From QFOX01 sp044237845 (lineage in GTDB: Bacteria; Pseudomonadota; Alphaproteobacteria; Rickettsiales; UBA3002): a DNA stretch of 64,000 nucleotides. The stretch lies in assembly GCA_044237845.1 (NCBI GenBank), contig JBIIEL010000001.1:1-64000 (forward strand), read 5' to 3'. Below, in pieces: positions 25,555 to 34,747 of this stretch; position 1 is the stretch's first letter; every line of letters begins with the position of its first letter. Below the pieces are notes generated by a model that ran no database searches, was not told the origin of the DNA, and worked only from the letters and a program-made list of their open reading frames with translations. A program made the position numbers and the translations under genes.

Positions 25555-26696
25555 CACACGCAGCACTCGCACCCAGCGCACCGAAAGTGAAAACCGGCGG
25601 CCTTGCCGGCATCAAAGCGGGCGAAACCGCGATCTCCATCGCCGGCGGCGGCCATGATCTCGACTATCGCGGCTACAGCATTTACGAACTCGCCGAGCAT
25701 GCCTGCTTCGAAGAAGTCGCGTATCTGCTCATTTATGGCAAGCTGCCGAATGCTAAAGAACTCACCGCCTATCGCGCGCAGCTGCAAAGCCAGCGCGCAC
25801 TGCCCACAGCACTGAAAGAGGTGCTGGAGCGTATTCCCGCTGATGCGCACCCGATGGATGTGATGCGCACCGCCTGCTCCTTCCTCGGCACCATCGAGCA
25901 GGAGAACGCAGTCCACGACCAGTTCGCGGTGACGAATCGTCTGCTCGCCACCTTCCCCGGCATCCTCGTCTATTGGTGGAAATTCGCGCAGGAAGGCAAA
26001 CGCATCGACACGATGAGCACTGCCGAAGGCATTGGCGCGCATTTCCTCACGCTGCTGCACGGCAAAGCGCCCTCCGCACTGCATACGCGGGCGATGGATG
26101 TGTCGCTCATTCTCTACGCCGAGCATGAATTCAACGCCTCCACCTTCGCGGCGCGCGTCGCCATTTCCACGCGGTCGGATTTCTATTCGGCGATTACCGC
26201 AGCCATCGGCACCTTGCGTGGGCCACTGCATGGCGGCGCCAACGAAGCGGCGATGGAGCTGATCGAGCGGTTTGACAGCCCCGAGAACGCGAAGGCGGGC
26301 ATCGAGAAAATGCTCGCACAGAAAGAACTCATCATGGGCTTCGGCCACCGCGTCTATAGCGAGTGCGACCCGCGCAACCGCGTCATCAAAGAATGGTCGA
26401 ATAAGCTCTGCACCGAGGGAGCAAAGCCCGCGCTGTTCGCGGTGTCGGAGATGATCGAGAACCTGATGTGGGAACATAAAAAACTCTTCCCCAACCTCGA
26501 TTTCTACAGCGCCAGCACCTACCATATGATGGGCATCCCGACCTCGATGTTCACGCCGATTTTCGTGATGTCGCGCATCACCGGCTGGGCAGCGCATGTG
26601 ATGGAGCAGCGTGCGAACAACAAGCTCATCCGCCCCTCTGCCGAATATATCGGCTCCCCACAACGTCCTTTTGTTCCCCTTGCAGAAAGAAATTAA
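25551..26696 (+). CDS. prpC: 2-methylcitrate synthase
   Basis: The 381-aa citrate-synthase family enzyme joins propionyl-CoA and oxaloacetate. It has the three catalytic landmarks: His in LRGPLHGGANEAAMEL, His in MGFGHRVYSECDPRN, and Asp in NLDFYSASTYHMMGIP. The short length and the YRGYSIYELAEHACFEEVAYLL opening fit PrpC rather than GltA. Its ATG overlaps the prpB stop. Confidence 0.94.
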   Translation: MTHAALAPSAPKVKTGGLAGIKAGETAISIAGGGHDLDYRGYSIYELAEHACFEEVAYLLIYGKLPNAKELTAYRAQLQSQRALPTALKEVLERIPADAHPMDVMRTACSFLGTIEQENAVHDQFAVTNRLLATFPGILVYWWKFAQEGKRIDTMSTAEGIGAHFLTLLHGKAPSALHTRAMDVSLILYAEHEFNASTFAARVAISTRSDFYSAITAAIGTLRGPLHGGANEAAMELIERFDSPENAKAGIEKMLAQKELIMGFGHRVYSECDPRNRVIKEWSNKLCTEGAKPALFAVSEMIENLMWEHKKLFPNLDFYSASTYHMMGIPTSMFTPIFVMSRITGWAAHVMEQRANNKLIRPSAEYIGSPQRPFVPLAERN

Positions 26697-26698
26697 CC

Positions 26699-28129
26699 AT
26701 GTACGGCTCTTACGATCTAAACCAACGCCCCGCTCCCGACCAAGTCATCGTCGACATCGCCGATTACGTGATGAGCACGACCCCCGCGAGCGACGAAGCC
26801 TATCGCACTGCGCGCCACTGCCTGATCGACACGCTGGGCTGCGGCATCCTCGCGCTCGGTTTTTCGGAATGCACGAAGCTGCTCGGCCCCGTCGTGGATG
26901 GTACGGTGGTGCCCAACGGCGCGCGCGTTCCCGGCACACCGCATGTGCTCGACCCGGTCAAAGCCGCGTTTGATATTGGCTGCATGATCCGCTGGCTTGA
27001 TTTCAACGATACCTGGCTTGCCGCCGAATGGGGGCATCCGTCCGACAATCTGGGCGCCATTCTCGCGCTGGCCGATTACCTTAGCCGCAGCGACAAAAAA
27101 ACCTTCTCCATGCATGACGTGCTGACCGCTATGATCAAAGCGCATGAAATTCAAGGTTGCCTCGCGCTCGAGAACAGCTTCAACCGCGTCGGGCTCGACC
27201 ATGTGGTGCTCGTCAAAGTCGCGAGCACTGCGGTTGCCGCCCATATGCTCGGCGGCACGCGCGCACAAATTATTGACGCGATTTCGCAAGCCTGGGTGGA
27301 TGGCCAATCGCTGCGCACCTACCGCCACAGCCCCAACACCGGCTCGCGTAAATCCTGGGCGGCGGGGGATGCGACGAGCCGCGCCGTGCGCCTCGCACTG
27401 ATGACCATGGCGGGCGAAATGGGTTACCCCAGCGCGCTCACCGCGCCGAAATGGGGCTTCTACGACGTGCTGTTCAAGGGCAAGCCCTTCGCGTTCCAGC
27501 GCCCCTATGGCAGCTATGTCATGGAGCAGGTGCTGTTTAAAATTTCCTATCCGGCGGAGTTCCACTCGCAGACCGCGGTGGAAGCAGCAATCCGTCTGCA
27601 TCCAGAAATCAAAAACCGCCTCGACGCCATCGACCGCATCGAACTGTCGACGCATGAATCCGCCATCCGCATCATCAGCAAAGTGGGGCCGCTGCATAAC
27701 CCGGCGGACCGCGATCACTGCCTGCAATATATGGTTGCGATCGGTCTGCTCCACGGCGAACTCAAAGCTGAGCATTACGAGCAGGACGTGGCAAGCGACC
27801 CACGCATCGACGCGCTGCGCGACAAGATGGTGGTGACGGAAGACACGCGCTACAGCGCCGACTACCACGACCCCGAGAAACGCTCGATCAGCAATGCGAT
27901 GCAAATCTTCTTCACCGATGGCAGCGCTACCCAGAAAATCGAAATCGAGTACCCGCTTGGCCATAAGCGCCGTCGCGCCGAAGGCATTCCAGTGCTCGAG
28001 AAAAAATTCCTCACCAACCTGCAAAGCCACTACACGGCCGACAAGGCGCAGGCTATTTTCGACCTCTGCCAGGACGAAAAACGCCTGCTTTCCATGAAGG
28101 TGCCGGAATTCATGCAGCAGTGGGTGTAG
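26699..28129 (+). CDS. prpD: 2-methylcitrate dehydratase
   Basis: The 476-aa MmgE/PrpD family protein converts 2-methylcitrate to 2-methyl-cis-aconitate. Recognisable segments are YRTARHCLIDTLGCGILAL, WLDFNDTWLAAEWGHPSDNLGAIL, NRVGLDHVVLVKVASTAVAA, GRKSWAAGDATSRAV-like DATSRAVRLA, and FYDVLFKGKPF. No acnD/prpF pair is present, so hydration to methylisocitrate must rely on aconitase elsewhere. It begins 2 nt after prpC and closes the cluster. Confidence 0.95.
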   Translation: MYGSYDLNQRPAPDQVIVDIADYVMSTTPASDEAYRTARHCLIDTLGCGILALGFSECTKLLGPVVDGTVVPNGARVPGTPHVLDPVKAAFDIGCMIRWLDFNDTWLAAEWGHPSDNLGAILALADYLSRSDKKTFSMHDVLTAMIKAHEIQGCLALENSFNRVGLDHVVLVKVASTAVAAHMLGGTRAQIIDAISQAWVDGQSLRTYRHSPNTGSRKSWAAGDATSRAVRLALMTMAGEMGYPSALTAPKWGFYDVLFKGKPFAFQRPYGSYVMEQVLFKISYPAEFHSQTAVEAAIRLHPEIKNRLDAIDRIELSTHESAIRIISKVGPLHNPADRDHCLQYMVAIGLLHGELKAEHYEQDVASDPRIDALRDKMVVTEDTRYSADYHDPEKRSISNAMQIFFTDGSATQKIEIEYPLGHKRRRAEGIPVLEKKFLTNLQSHYTADKAQAIFDLCQDEKRLLSMKVPEFMQQWV

Positions 28130-28178
28130 GGGAACGGCAGCCATATCCCTAGGCGCTGTTGGCCACTTCTGATGCGTT

Positions 28179-28234
28179 TTGTCACGCAATCGTCACAAAA
28201 CTGTCATCAAACCGTCACAATCTTGCGCTAGCTT
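28179..28234 (+). promoter_or_regulatory. Tandem PHO-box-like promoter P4
   Basis: Four 7-mers in exact 11-bp steps: TTGTCAC (28179), TCGTCAC (28190), CTGTCAT (28201), CCGTCAC (28212). A -10 candidate TAGCTT (28229-28234) lies 21 nt after the third. The ATG at 28241 would be at or next to the transcription start. Confidence 0.7.
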
Positions 28235-28240
28235 CCCGGC

Positions 28241-29341
28241 ATGAGCAAGCTAAACGGACAGATGCCGAAGAAATACGACGTGGTCACCATCGATGACGCG
28301 TTGGTGGACGAATTCTACGCCTGCAGCGAGGACGACCTCGCCGCGCGAATCAAGCCCGGAGAAAAAGGCACCACACTCTTTACAGATTCTGCTGATGAAG
28401 CAACCGCGTGGACGCATGATCTTTCCCATGTACAGAAATCAGCGGGTGGTGGTGCGGCTAATACACTTGCGATGCTGCAGCATTACGGTGCAAAAACGGC
28501 ATTTTGTGGTAAATTGGGACAGAGCTCTTTGGCAGATTTTTATCGCGCTGACCTTAAGAAATCCCGTATTGAATGCCATGAAATCGTGAGCGATAATCCC
28601 CTCGCCACAGGTATTTGCAAGGTATGTGTAACGCCTGATAAAGAGCGCACAATGCTCACCGTGCTGCCAAATCAGGTCAGCATCACACCAGAGGACGTGG
28701 CCAGCTATGCGGCTCCCATGCTTAACGATGCAAAAATCCTTTTCACACAAGCTTATCGTTGGACGGCAGAATCACGCGACGGTTTTTTGAGCGCGTTCAA
28801 GCGCATTCACGACGCACGCGGTAAAGTCGCGATCTCACTTTCTGCGGACTTTTGTGTTAACAAATCACGTGACGATTTCCTCGGCTTTATCGAAAACGGA
28901 ACGGTTGATATTCTCTTTGCGAATGAGAAAGAAATTCACGTGCTTTATCCTGGTAAAACGGATGCCGAAATCATCGAAACGCTTGCCGCCGAAACGGCTA
29001 AGCGCGGCGCGTGCAAAACGGTCGCCATCACTTTTGGCGAGCACGGCTCGGTGATTATTCATGATGGAAAAGGGACGGAAATCCGCTCTCTGCCTGCACC
29101 ACGCGAAAAAATCATTGATGTCACTGGCGCGGGCGATGCCTATGCGGCGGGTGTCCTTTATGGTCTTGCCCGCGAACAGCCCATCGCCGTATGCGGCGAG
29201 CTGGGGTCGCGCTGGGCGGCGGAGGTCATTCAGCATTACGGCGCGCGGCCACAACCGACCAAGATCGTGCATAAAACGAACAACAGAGAAAAGATTGCTC
29301 AGGAAAACCTGTTCCGCGGCTTATTCAATCCAAGTTTTTAA
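28241..29341 (+). CDS. PfkB-family carbohydrate/nucleoside kinase
   Basis: The 366-aa ribokinase-fold protein has the substrate glycine motif SAGGGAANTLAMLQHYGAKTAFCG near residue 68 and the anion-hole/catalytic motif DVTGAGDAYAAGVLYG near 290, with Asp as base. It resembles adenosine-kinase-like PfkB proteins common in alphaproteobacteria. The start VVTIDDALVDEFY differs slightly from the usual VxGxAxxD. ATG 28241 is the only start that fits the tandem promoter. It is a single gene before putA. The substrate is unknown. Confidence 0.88.
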   Translation: MSKLNGQMPKKYDVVTIDDALVDEFYACSEDDLAARIKPGEKGTTLFTDSADEATAWTHDLSHVQKSAGGGAANTLAMLQHYGAKTAFCGKLGQSSLADFYRADLKKSRIECHEIVSDNPLATGICKVCVTPDKERTMLTVLPNQVSITPEDVASYAAPMLNDAKILFTQAYRWTAESRDGFLSAFKRIHDARGKVAISLSADFCVNKSRDDFLGFIENGTVDILFANEKEIHVLYPGKTDAEIIETLAAETAKRGACKTVAITFGEHGSVIIHDGKGTEIRSLPAPREKIIDVTGAGDAYAAGVLYGLAREQPIAVCGELGSRWAAEVIQHYGARPQPTKIVHKTNNREKIAQENLFRGLFNPSF

Positions 29342-29412
29342 TCCACACAGCCTTTGACAAATCCGCCATTTCTGCTAGGAAATCCGCTGAAAATTGACCT
29401 TCGGAGATCCCC

Positions 29413-32400
29413 ATGAGCGCGCTTGCAAAAACCTCCCCCACCACCGATGCCCCCCACTGGCTGGATGCCATCAGCGCCTATGCGCTGATGCCGGAAGCGA
29501 CGGCGGTCAATGCGCTGCTCGCCCGCGTGGGTGACATTGCGGCGGCGGATGCGGCGATTCGCGCCCGCGCGGGAGGGCTTATTTCCAACCAGCGCGCGCA
29601 GGGCCCCGGCAGCACCGTCGAGGCGTTTTTGCAATCCTACGGACTCTCCACCAAAGAAGGCATCGCCATGATGTGCCTTGCCGAGGCGCTGCTGCGCATT
29701 CCTGATGCGACGACGGCGGATAACCTCATCGAGGACACCTTTGCCACCGGCAACTGGAAGCAGCATCTGGGGCAGAGCGATTCCACGCTCGTCAACGCCT
29801 CCACCTGGGCGCTAATGCTTACCGGCGGCGTGCTCAATCTCGATGCGGGCGAGTCCGTCGCCTCCTGGTTCGGCGGCCTCATTAAACGCTCCGGCGAGCC
29901 AGTGATACGCCAGGCGCTGCGTGCGGGAATGAAGATATTAGGCACCCAGTTCGTGATGGGCGAGGACGTCGCCGACGCGATTAAAAACGCGCGCGGCGAG
30001 GAGAAAAAAGGCTATCAGATGTCGTACGACATTCTCGGCGAAGGCGCGCGCACGGATGCGCAAGCGCAGGGCTATGTAGAGAGTTACCTCGCGGGCATTC
30101 GCGAGATCGCCACCAGCAGCAGCAACGCCGATCTGTTTGAGCGTCCGGGCATTTCCGTCAAGCTCTCGGCGCTGCATGCGCGCTATTCCGTCGCGCAGGA
30201 AGACCGCGTGTTTGCGGAGCTTCTGCCGCGCTTAAAGTCCATCCTGCGGGTGGCGATGGAACATAACATCGCCGTCTCGCTCGATGCGGAGGAGGCCAAC
30301 CGCCTAGAACTCCAGCTCGAGATTTACAAAAACCTGATCGAGGACCCGGAGTTCAAAAACTTCCACGGCATCGGCTTCGTGCTGCAGGCCTACCAGAAGC
30401 GCGCGATTCATGTCGCCGTCGCGCTGCGCGCACTCGCCAAACAAAATGGCCGCCGCCTGCCGGTGCGCCTCGTAAAAGGTGCGTACTGGGACAGCGAAGT
30501 GAAATACGCGCAAGCCATGGGGCTGCCGGGCTACCCCGTCTTCACGCGCAAGGAACATACCGATCTTTCTTACCTCGCCTGTGCGCGCGAACTGCTGGTC
30601 GACCCCGCACTCATCTACCCGCAATTTGCGACGCATAACGCGCTCACCGCCGCCACGATTCTCGAGATGGCGGAGAAAAACGGCTGGCCGTCCACCGGGT
30701 TTGAATTCCAGCGCCTGCACGGCATGGGCGAGAGCCTGCACGACCAGCTCATCACCAGCAATCGCGGCCGCATTTACGCCCCCGTCGGTGCGCATAAAGA
30801 CCTGCTCGCTTACCTCATCCGCCGCCTGCTCGAGAACGGCGCAAACAGCTCGTTCGTGCATCTGCTGCTCGACCACCAAACACCGATCGACGCGCTGACG
30901 CTCAGCCCCATCACCCTCGCGGGCGGCACCAAGGGCGAGCCGAACCCCGCGACCCCACTGCCGCGCGACCTCTACGGCCCGCAGCGCAAAAACCCCGAAG
31001 GCACGGATGTCGGCTACCGCAGCCTGCGGCTGCCGTTCTTAAAGGATATTGCCGCGCATCTTGACCGCCTGCCCGCCGTGCCGAAGGATATGGATGCGAA
31101 AGACGTACCCGCCCTTATGACCCGCGCCGAGGCTGCCTTCAAAGGCTGGGACGCGACCGCTGTTTCCGTCCGCGCCGCCACACTGCGCAGCGCCGCCGAC
31201 CTGCTGGATGCACGTCGTGCAGAGTTCCTTGCCTTACTCATCGGCGAGGCGAAAAAGACCTATGCGGATGCCGTGGCCGAAGTGCGCGAAGCCATCGATT
31301 TCTGCCGCTACTACGCCAACGAAGCTGAAGCGCACGGCGCACCCGTCGCCCTCCCGGGGCCAACGGGCGAGAGCAACACCCTCACCCTCCACGGGCGCGG
31401 CGTCTTCGTCTGCATCAGCCCATGGAATTTCCCGCTCGCGATTTTCATGGGGCAGGTCGCCGCTACCCTTGTCACCGGCAACAGCGTCATCGCCAAACCG
31501 GCGGAGCAAACGCCGCGCGTCGCCGAAGCTGCCGTTGCCCTGCTGCATGAAGCCGGTGTTCCGGCGGATGCGCTACAACTCGCGTTCGGTGCGGGCGAAA
31601 CCGTGGGCGCTGCCCTCGTCGCTGCGCCAAACGTCGCGGGCGTGTGCTTCACCGGCTCCACGTCGGTTGCCAAAATCATCAACCGCACCCTCGCCGCGAA
31701 GGACGGCCCCATCGTGCCGCTGATCGCCGAAACGGGCGGCCTCAACGCCATGATTGTGGATTCCTCCGCCCTGCTCGAGCAAGCGGTGGACGACATTATT
31801 TTAAGCGCCTTTGGCTCCGCAGGGCAGCGCTGCTCTTCGCTGCGCATGCTGTTCGTGCAGCAGGAAGTCGCGCAGGATCTGCACGACCTGCTCGTCGGCG
31901 CGATGGACGAACTGCGCGTAGGCGACACGCGTCATCTTTCCACCGATATCGGCGCGGTGATCGACCGCGAAGCGCAGCAAAACCTCCTCGCCCATATCGA
32001 CGCCATGAAAAAAACTGCCCGCTGGGCGCACAGCGTGCGCCTGCAAAACGAGGATGACAGTGGAAATAGTCCGCGCGTAGCCTCCCATGGAGAGCCGCGA
32101 AGCGGAGGGGGTTTGGGGGCGATGCCCCCATCAGAGAACAACTACGTCCCGCCCACCGTCTTTGGGCTCGACGACCCCTCCATCCTCAAGCAGGAAGTGT
32201 TCGGCCCCGTGCTGCATTTCTTCACCTACAAAGCGAAAGAGCTACCCAAGGTACTCGCGCAGATCCACGGCTCGGGCTATGGCCTCACGTTCGGCCTGCA
32301 CACGCGCCTGCGCGCGGGGATGGAAGAAGTGCTGGCCGCCGCCCCGGTCGGCAACCGCTATGTCAACCGCTCCATGACCGGCGCGGTGGTCGGCGTGCAA

Positions 32401-32535
32401 CCCTTCGGCGGCGAGGGGCTTTCCGGCACCGGCCCCAAAGCAGGCGGGCCGCACTATCTGTTGCGTTTCGTCACCGAGCGCACCACCACCATCAACACCG
32501 CCGCGATTGGTGGCAACGTGGAGCTGTTGGCGTGA
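29413..32535 (+). CDS. putA: Bifunctional proline dehydrogenase / P5C dehydrogenase
   Basis: The 1040-aa protein oxidises proline to glutamate. It lacks the N-terminal ribbon-helix-helix, so it is a non-regulatory PutA. The PRODH barrel (~150-470) has RPGISVKLSALHARY, RLVKGAYWDSEVKYAQ, ATHNALTAATI and FQRLHGMGE. The ALDH half (~560-1035) has CISPWNFPLAIFMGQ, FTGSTSVAKII, the Glu of IAETGGLNAMI and the catalytic Cys807 in GSAGQRCSSLR. The end GTGPKAGGPHYLLRF is typical. An extra ~20 residues near 887-907 (RVASHGEP..., repeat at 32073) interrupt the region before NYVPPTVFGL. The ribosome site is CGGAG. Confidence 0.97.
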   Translation: MSALAKTSPTTDAPHWLDAISAYALMPEATAVNALLARVGDIAAADAAIRARAGGLISNQRAQGPGSTVEAFLQSYGLSTKEGIAMMCLAEALLRIPDATTADNLIEDTFATGNWKQHLGQSDSTLVNASTWALMLTGGVLNLDAGESVASWFGGLIKRSGEPVIRQALRAGMKILGTQFVMGEDVADAIKNARGEEKKGYQMSYDILGEGARTDAQAQGYVESYLAGIREIATSSSNADLFERPGISVKLSALHARYSVAQEDRVFAELLPRLKSILRVAMEHNIAVSLDAEEANRLELQLEIYKNLIEDPEFKNFHGIGFVLQAYQKRAIHVAVALRALAKQNGRRLPVRLVKGAYWDSEVKYAQAMGLPGYPVFTRKEHTDLSYLACARELLVDPALIYPQFATHNALTAATILEMAEKNGWPSTGFEFQRLHGMGESLHDQLITSNRGRIYAPVGAHKDLLAYLIRRLLENGANSSFVHLLLDHQTPIDALTLSPITLAGGTKGEPNPATPLPRDLYGPQRKNPEGTDVGYRSLRLPFLKDIAAHLDRLPAVPKDMDAKDVPALMTRAEAAFKGWDATAVSVRAATLRSAADLLDARRAEFLALLIGEAKKTYADAVAEVREAIDFCRYYANEAEAHGAPVALPGPTGESNTLTLHGRGVFVCISPWNFPLAIFMGQVAATLVTGNSVIAKPAEQTPRVAEAAVALLHEAGVPADALQLAFGAGETVGAALVAAPNVAGVCFTGSTSVAKIINRTLAAKDGPIVPLIAETGGLNAMIVDSSALLEQAVDDIILSAFGSAGQRCSSLRMLFVQQEVAQDLHDLLVGAMDELRVGDTRHLSTDIGAVIDREAQQNLLAHIDAMKKTARWAHSVRLQNEDDSGNSPRVASHGEPRSGGGLGAMPPSENNYVPPTVFGLDDPSILKQEVFGPVLHFFTYKAKELPKVLAQIHGSGYGLTFGLHTRLRAGMEEVLAAAPVGNRYVNRSMTGAVVGVQPFGGEGLSGTGPKAGGPHYLLRFVTERTTTINTAAIGGNVELLA
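32073..32133 (+). repeat. Palindromic repeat copy B, inside putA and translated
   Basis: GCGTAGCCTCCCATGG ... AGCGGAGGGGGTT and the hairpin GGGGGCGATGCCCCC, in frame within putA. It encodes RVASHGEPRSGGGLGAMPP. The same peptide frame is used in yggS at 60193. Confidence 0.85.
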
Positions 32536-32789
32536 GCAACCCAAAACTACAAACCACCATCGAAAACGCCATTGCCAAGGCGGATAACAGCTATTTCTTC
32601 GAGAATTACACCACGCAGGCGCAAGCGGTGATTAAGGCGGTGGAGGCGGCGGGGTTCACCTTCGTGCCGACGCAGCTGCCCGCCGATATCTGGCAAAAAG
32701 CCGCCGACCAGATGCGCACTGGCCGCCTCAAGCCGGATGAGCATGTGAAGGACGTCTACGAAACCTTGATGCGGCTGATGAAGGGGTAG
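32532..32789 (+). CDS. Small hypothetical protein after putA
   Basis: The 85-aa protein is not recognised. It is soluble and helical, with KPDEHVKDVYETLMRLMKG at the end. The GTG start overlaps the putA stop (GTGA), so translation is coupled to putA. The short length and coupling make a real gene likely, possibly with a role tied to proline use. Confidence 0.6.
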   Translation: MSNPKLQTTIENAIAKADNSYFFENYTTQAQAVIKAVEAAGFTFVPTQLPADIWQKAADQMRTGRLKPDEHVKDVYETLMRLMKG

Positions 32790-32795
32790 TGCGAA

Positions 32796-33206
32796 ATGAG
32801 TCTATCACGACAACACACTTGGATTTTATTATCCGTTGCATCATCAGGCTCCACTCTTGAGCAAATTATTGCTGCTGCAGATATGATTAATCACGCTCTA
32901 CCCTCTGATAAAATGCTGCAAGAAAGCTTGGGGTGGTTGATTAGCAAAGGCCTTGTGCACAAAGAGAATGGCATATATTTTCTTGCTGAAGCGGGCGAAA
33001 AGCTCAAAGACCCCAAGCTTGAACTTGGGCTATGGAATATGTGGGATGCCATTGCTGAAAAGTTAGAGCAAATGGGCTCTTCCGTAACAACGCTCGACAT
33101 TATCACTTCAGAAGAAGTGGCCGCCGCGCGCAGCGCCTACCTAGAACGCACTGTGGCGCTGGTAGAAAGCATAGCAAAAGAAATTACAGGCGAGAATCCT
33201 TCCTAA
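32796..33206 (+). CDS. Small winged-helix-like protein
   Basis: The 136-aa protein has no sure family. Residues ~40-70 (LQESLGWLISKGLVHKENGIYFLAEAGEKL) look like the recognition helix and wing of a winged-helix domain. No signal peptide is seen. It follows the previous gene by 6 nt and overlaps the 3' end of lpdA by 4 nt on the other strand. The lower GC than the neighbours suggests a later arrival. Confidence 0.6.
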   Translation: MSLSRQHTWILLSVASSGSTLEQIIAAADMINHALPSDKMLQESLGWLISKGLVHKENGIYFLAEAGEKLKDPKLELGLWNMWDAIAEKLEQMGSSVTTLDIITSEEVAAARSAYLERTVALVESIAKEITGENPS

Positions 33207-34591
33207 ATATGAATCGCTCTGCCATCCACGGCGAGCGCGGCTTCTTTCACCGCCTCGTTATAGGTCGGGTGCGCGTGGCAGGTGCGGGCGATGTCTTCCG
33301 CCGATGCACCAAACTCCAGCGCAATGCACGCCTCGTGGATCATATTCCCGGCCTGCGGCCCCAGAATATGCACGCCGAGCACGCGGTCGGTTTTTGCATC
33401 CGCGAGGATTTTCACCAGCCCTTCGGTCTGGCCCGTTGCACGGGCACGCGAATTCGCAAGGAATGGGAACTTACCAACCTTATACGCCACGCCAGCGGCC
33501 TTCAGCTCTTCTTCCGTTTTGCCCACCGTCGCCACCTCAGGGTGCGTGTACACCACGCCGGGAATCGCGTCGTAATTGATATGCGGCTTCTGCCCCGCGA
33601 TCACTTCGGCCACGAATATGCCTTCGTCCTCCGCCTTATGCGCCAGCATTGGCCCCACAATCGCATCACCAATCGCGTAGATGCTTGGGCAACTGGTTTG
33701 CAGATGGCCATTCACCTCCACCCGCCCACGCGCGTCGAGCTTCACGCCCACGCTCTCAAGGCCGAGATTCGCGGTGTAAGGGCGGCGGCCAACAGCCACC
33801 AGCACCACGTCCGCCTGCAGGGTTTCAGACCCTGCACCCGATACGTTTTCATAGGTCACAGCTACGCCGGATTTACCGGGCGTCGCGCCCGTTACCTTCA
33901 CGCCGAGCTTGAACTCAAAACCCTGCTTCTCCAGCGTCTTCTGGAATTGCTTGGCGATCTCGCTATCCATGCCCGGCGTGATGCGATCCAGGTACTCAAG
34001 CACCGTCACTTTCGCGCCGAGGCGACGCCAGACGGAACCGAGCTCCAACCCAATCACCCCCGCGCCGATGACGACGAGATGGCCGGGCACTTTCTCCAGC
34101 GTCAGCGCACCGGTGGAGGACACAATCTGCTTCTCATCAATCGTAATGCCCGGCAGAGGCGTGACCTCGGAACCGGTCGCGATCACGATGTTTTTCGCGC
34201 CGTATTTCGTGCCATCCACGCTCACTTCATTCGCACCGGTAATGGTGCCGTGGCCTTTCAGGTAGGTGACTTTATTTTTCTTGAACAGGCCTTCGATGCC
34301 TTGGGTCAGCTTCGCGACCACATCATTCTTGCGCGCGAGCATAGTCGCGAGATCGAGCTTCACCTTCGCCTCAATCCCATGCGCGGCGAAGTGGTGTTGC
34401 GCGTCGTCGAACTTCTCCGACGACTCAAGCAGCGCCTTGCTCGGAATGCAGCCCACATTGAGGCAGGTGCCGCCCAGCGCACCGCGTTTTTCCACGCAAG
34501 CCGTCTTCAGCCCCAGCTGCGCCGCACGGATCGCCGCCACATAGCCGCCCGGCCCCGCACCGATGATGATCACGTCAAAATTCTCAGTCAT
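33203..34591 (-). CDS. lpdA: Dihydrolipoamide dehydrogenase
   Basis: The 462-aa flavoprotein re-oxidises dihydrolipoyl groups of OdhB (E3). It has FAD motif IIIGAGPGGYVAA, the redox disulfide GGTCLNVGCIPSK, the NAD-binding VIGAGVIGLELGSVW, and the C-terminal His-Glu dyad in ARTCHAHPTYNEAV. ATG 34591 with GGAG 7 nt ahead is chosen over an extended frame from 34618. It is the last gene of the TCA operon. The MITE-like element at 34626-34746 separates it from odhB. Confidence 0.97.
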   Translation of the reverse strand: MTENFDVIIIGAGPGGYVAAIRAAQLGLKTACVEKRGALGGTCLNVGCIPSKALLESSEKFDDAQHHFAAHGIEAKVKLDLATMLARKNDVVAKLTQGIEGLFKKNKVTYLKGHGTITGANEVSVDGTKYGAKNIVIATGSEVTPLPGITIDEKQIVSSTGALTLEKVPGHLVVIGAGVIGLELGSVWRRLGAKVTVLEYLDRITPGMDSEIAKQFQKTLEKQGFEFKLGVKVTGATPGKSGVAVTYENVSGAGSETLQADVVLVAVGRRPYTANLGLESVGVKLDARGRVEVNGHLQTSCPSIYAIGDAIVGPMLAHKAEDEGIFVAEVIAGQKPHINYDAIPGVVYTHPEVATVGKTEEELKAAGVAYKVGKFPFLANSRARATGQTEGLVKILADAKTDRVLGVHILGPQAGNMIHEACIALEFGASAEDIARTCHAHPTYNEAVKEAALAVDGRAIHI

Positions 34592-34625
34592 AATTCTTCT
34601 CCAGTTTTTCTTTTCCACTTTGGCC

Positions 34626-34746
34626 GGTTTCGGTCAAAATGGGTGGAATGCTAGGCGCGCCAGCGCACAGGGAGTACGCGTAGCGGCGCTACGTAATCGA
34701 CCGAGCACTGCCGCAACGACGCAGGCCGCTCGTTTTCACCGAAACC
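34626..34746. repeat. MITE-like element between odhB and lpdA
   Basis: A 121-nt segment with terminal inverted repeats: GGTTTCGGTCAAAATG at the left, and at the right a sequence whose complement is GGTTTCGGTGAAAACG (14 of 16 match). It contains the internal palindrome CGTAGCGGCGCTACG. The right end touches the odhB stop. It carries no gene. Confidence 0.6.
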
Positions 34747-34747
34747 C

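Noticed and set aside
29400..31950. Several open frames of 100-200 codons opposite putA
   Set aside because: They are shadows of putA, lack start signals and show no recognisable protein pattern.
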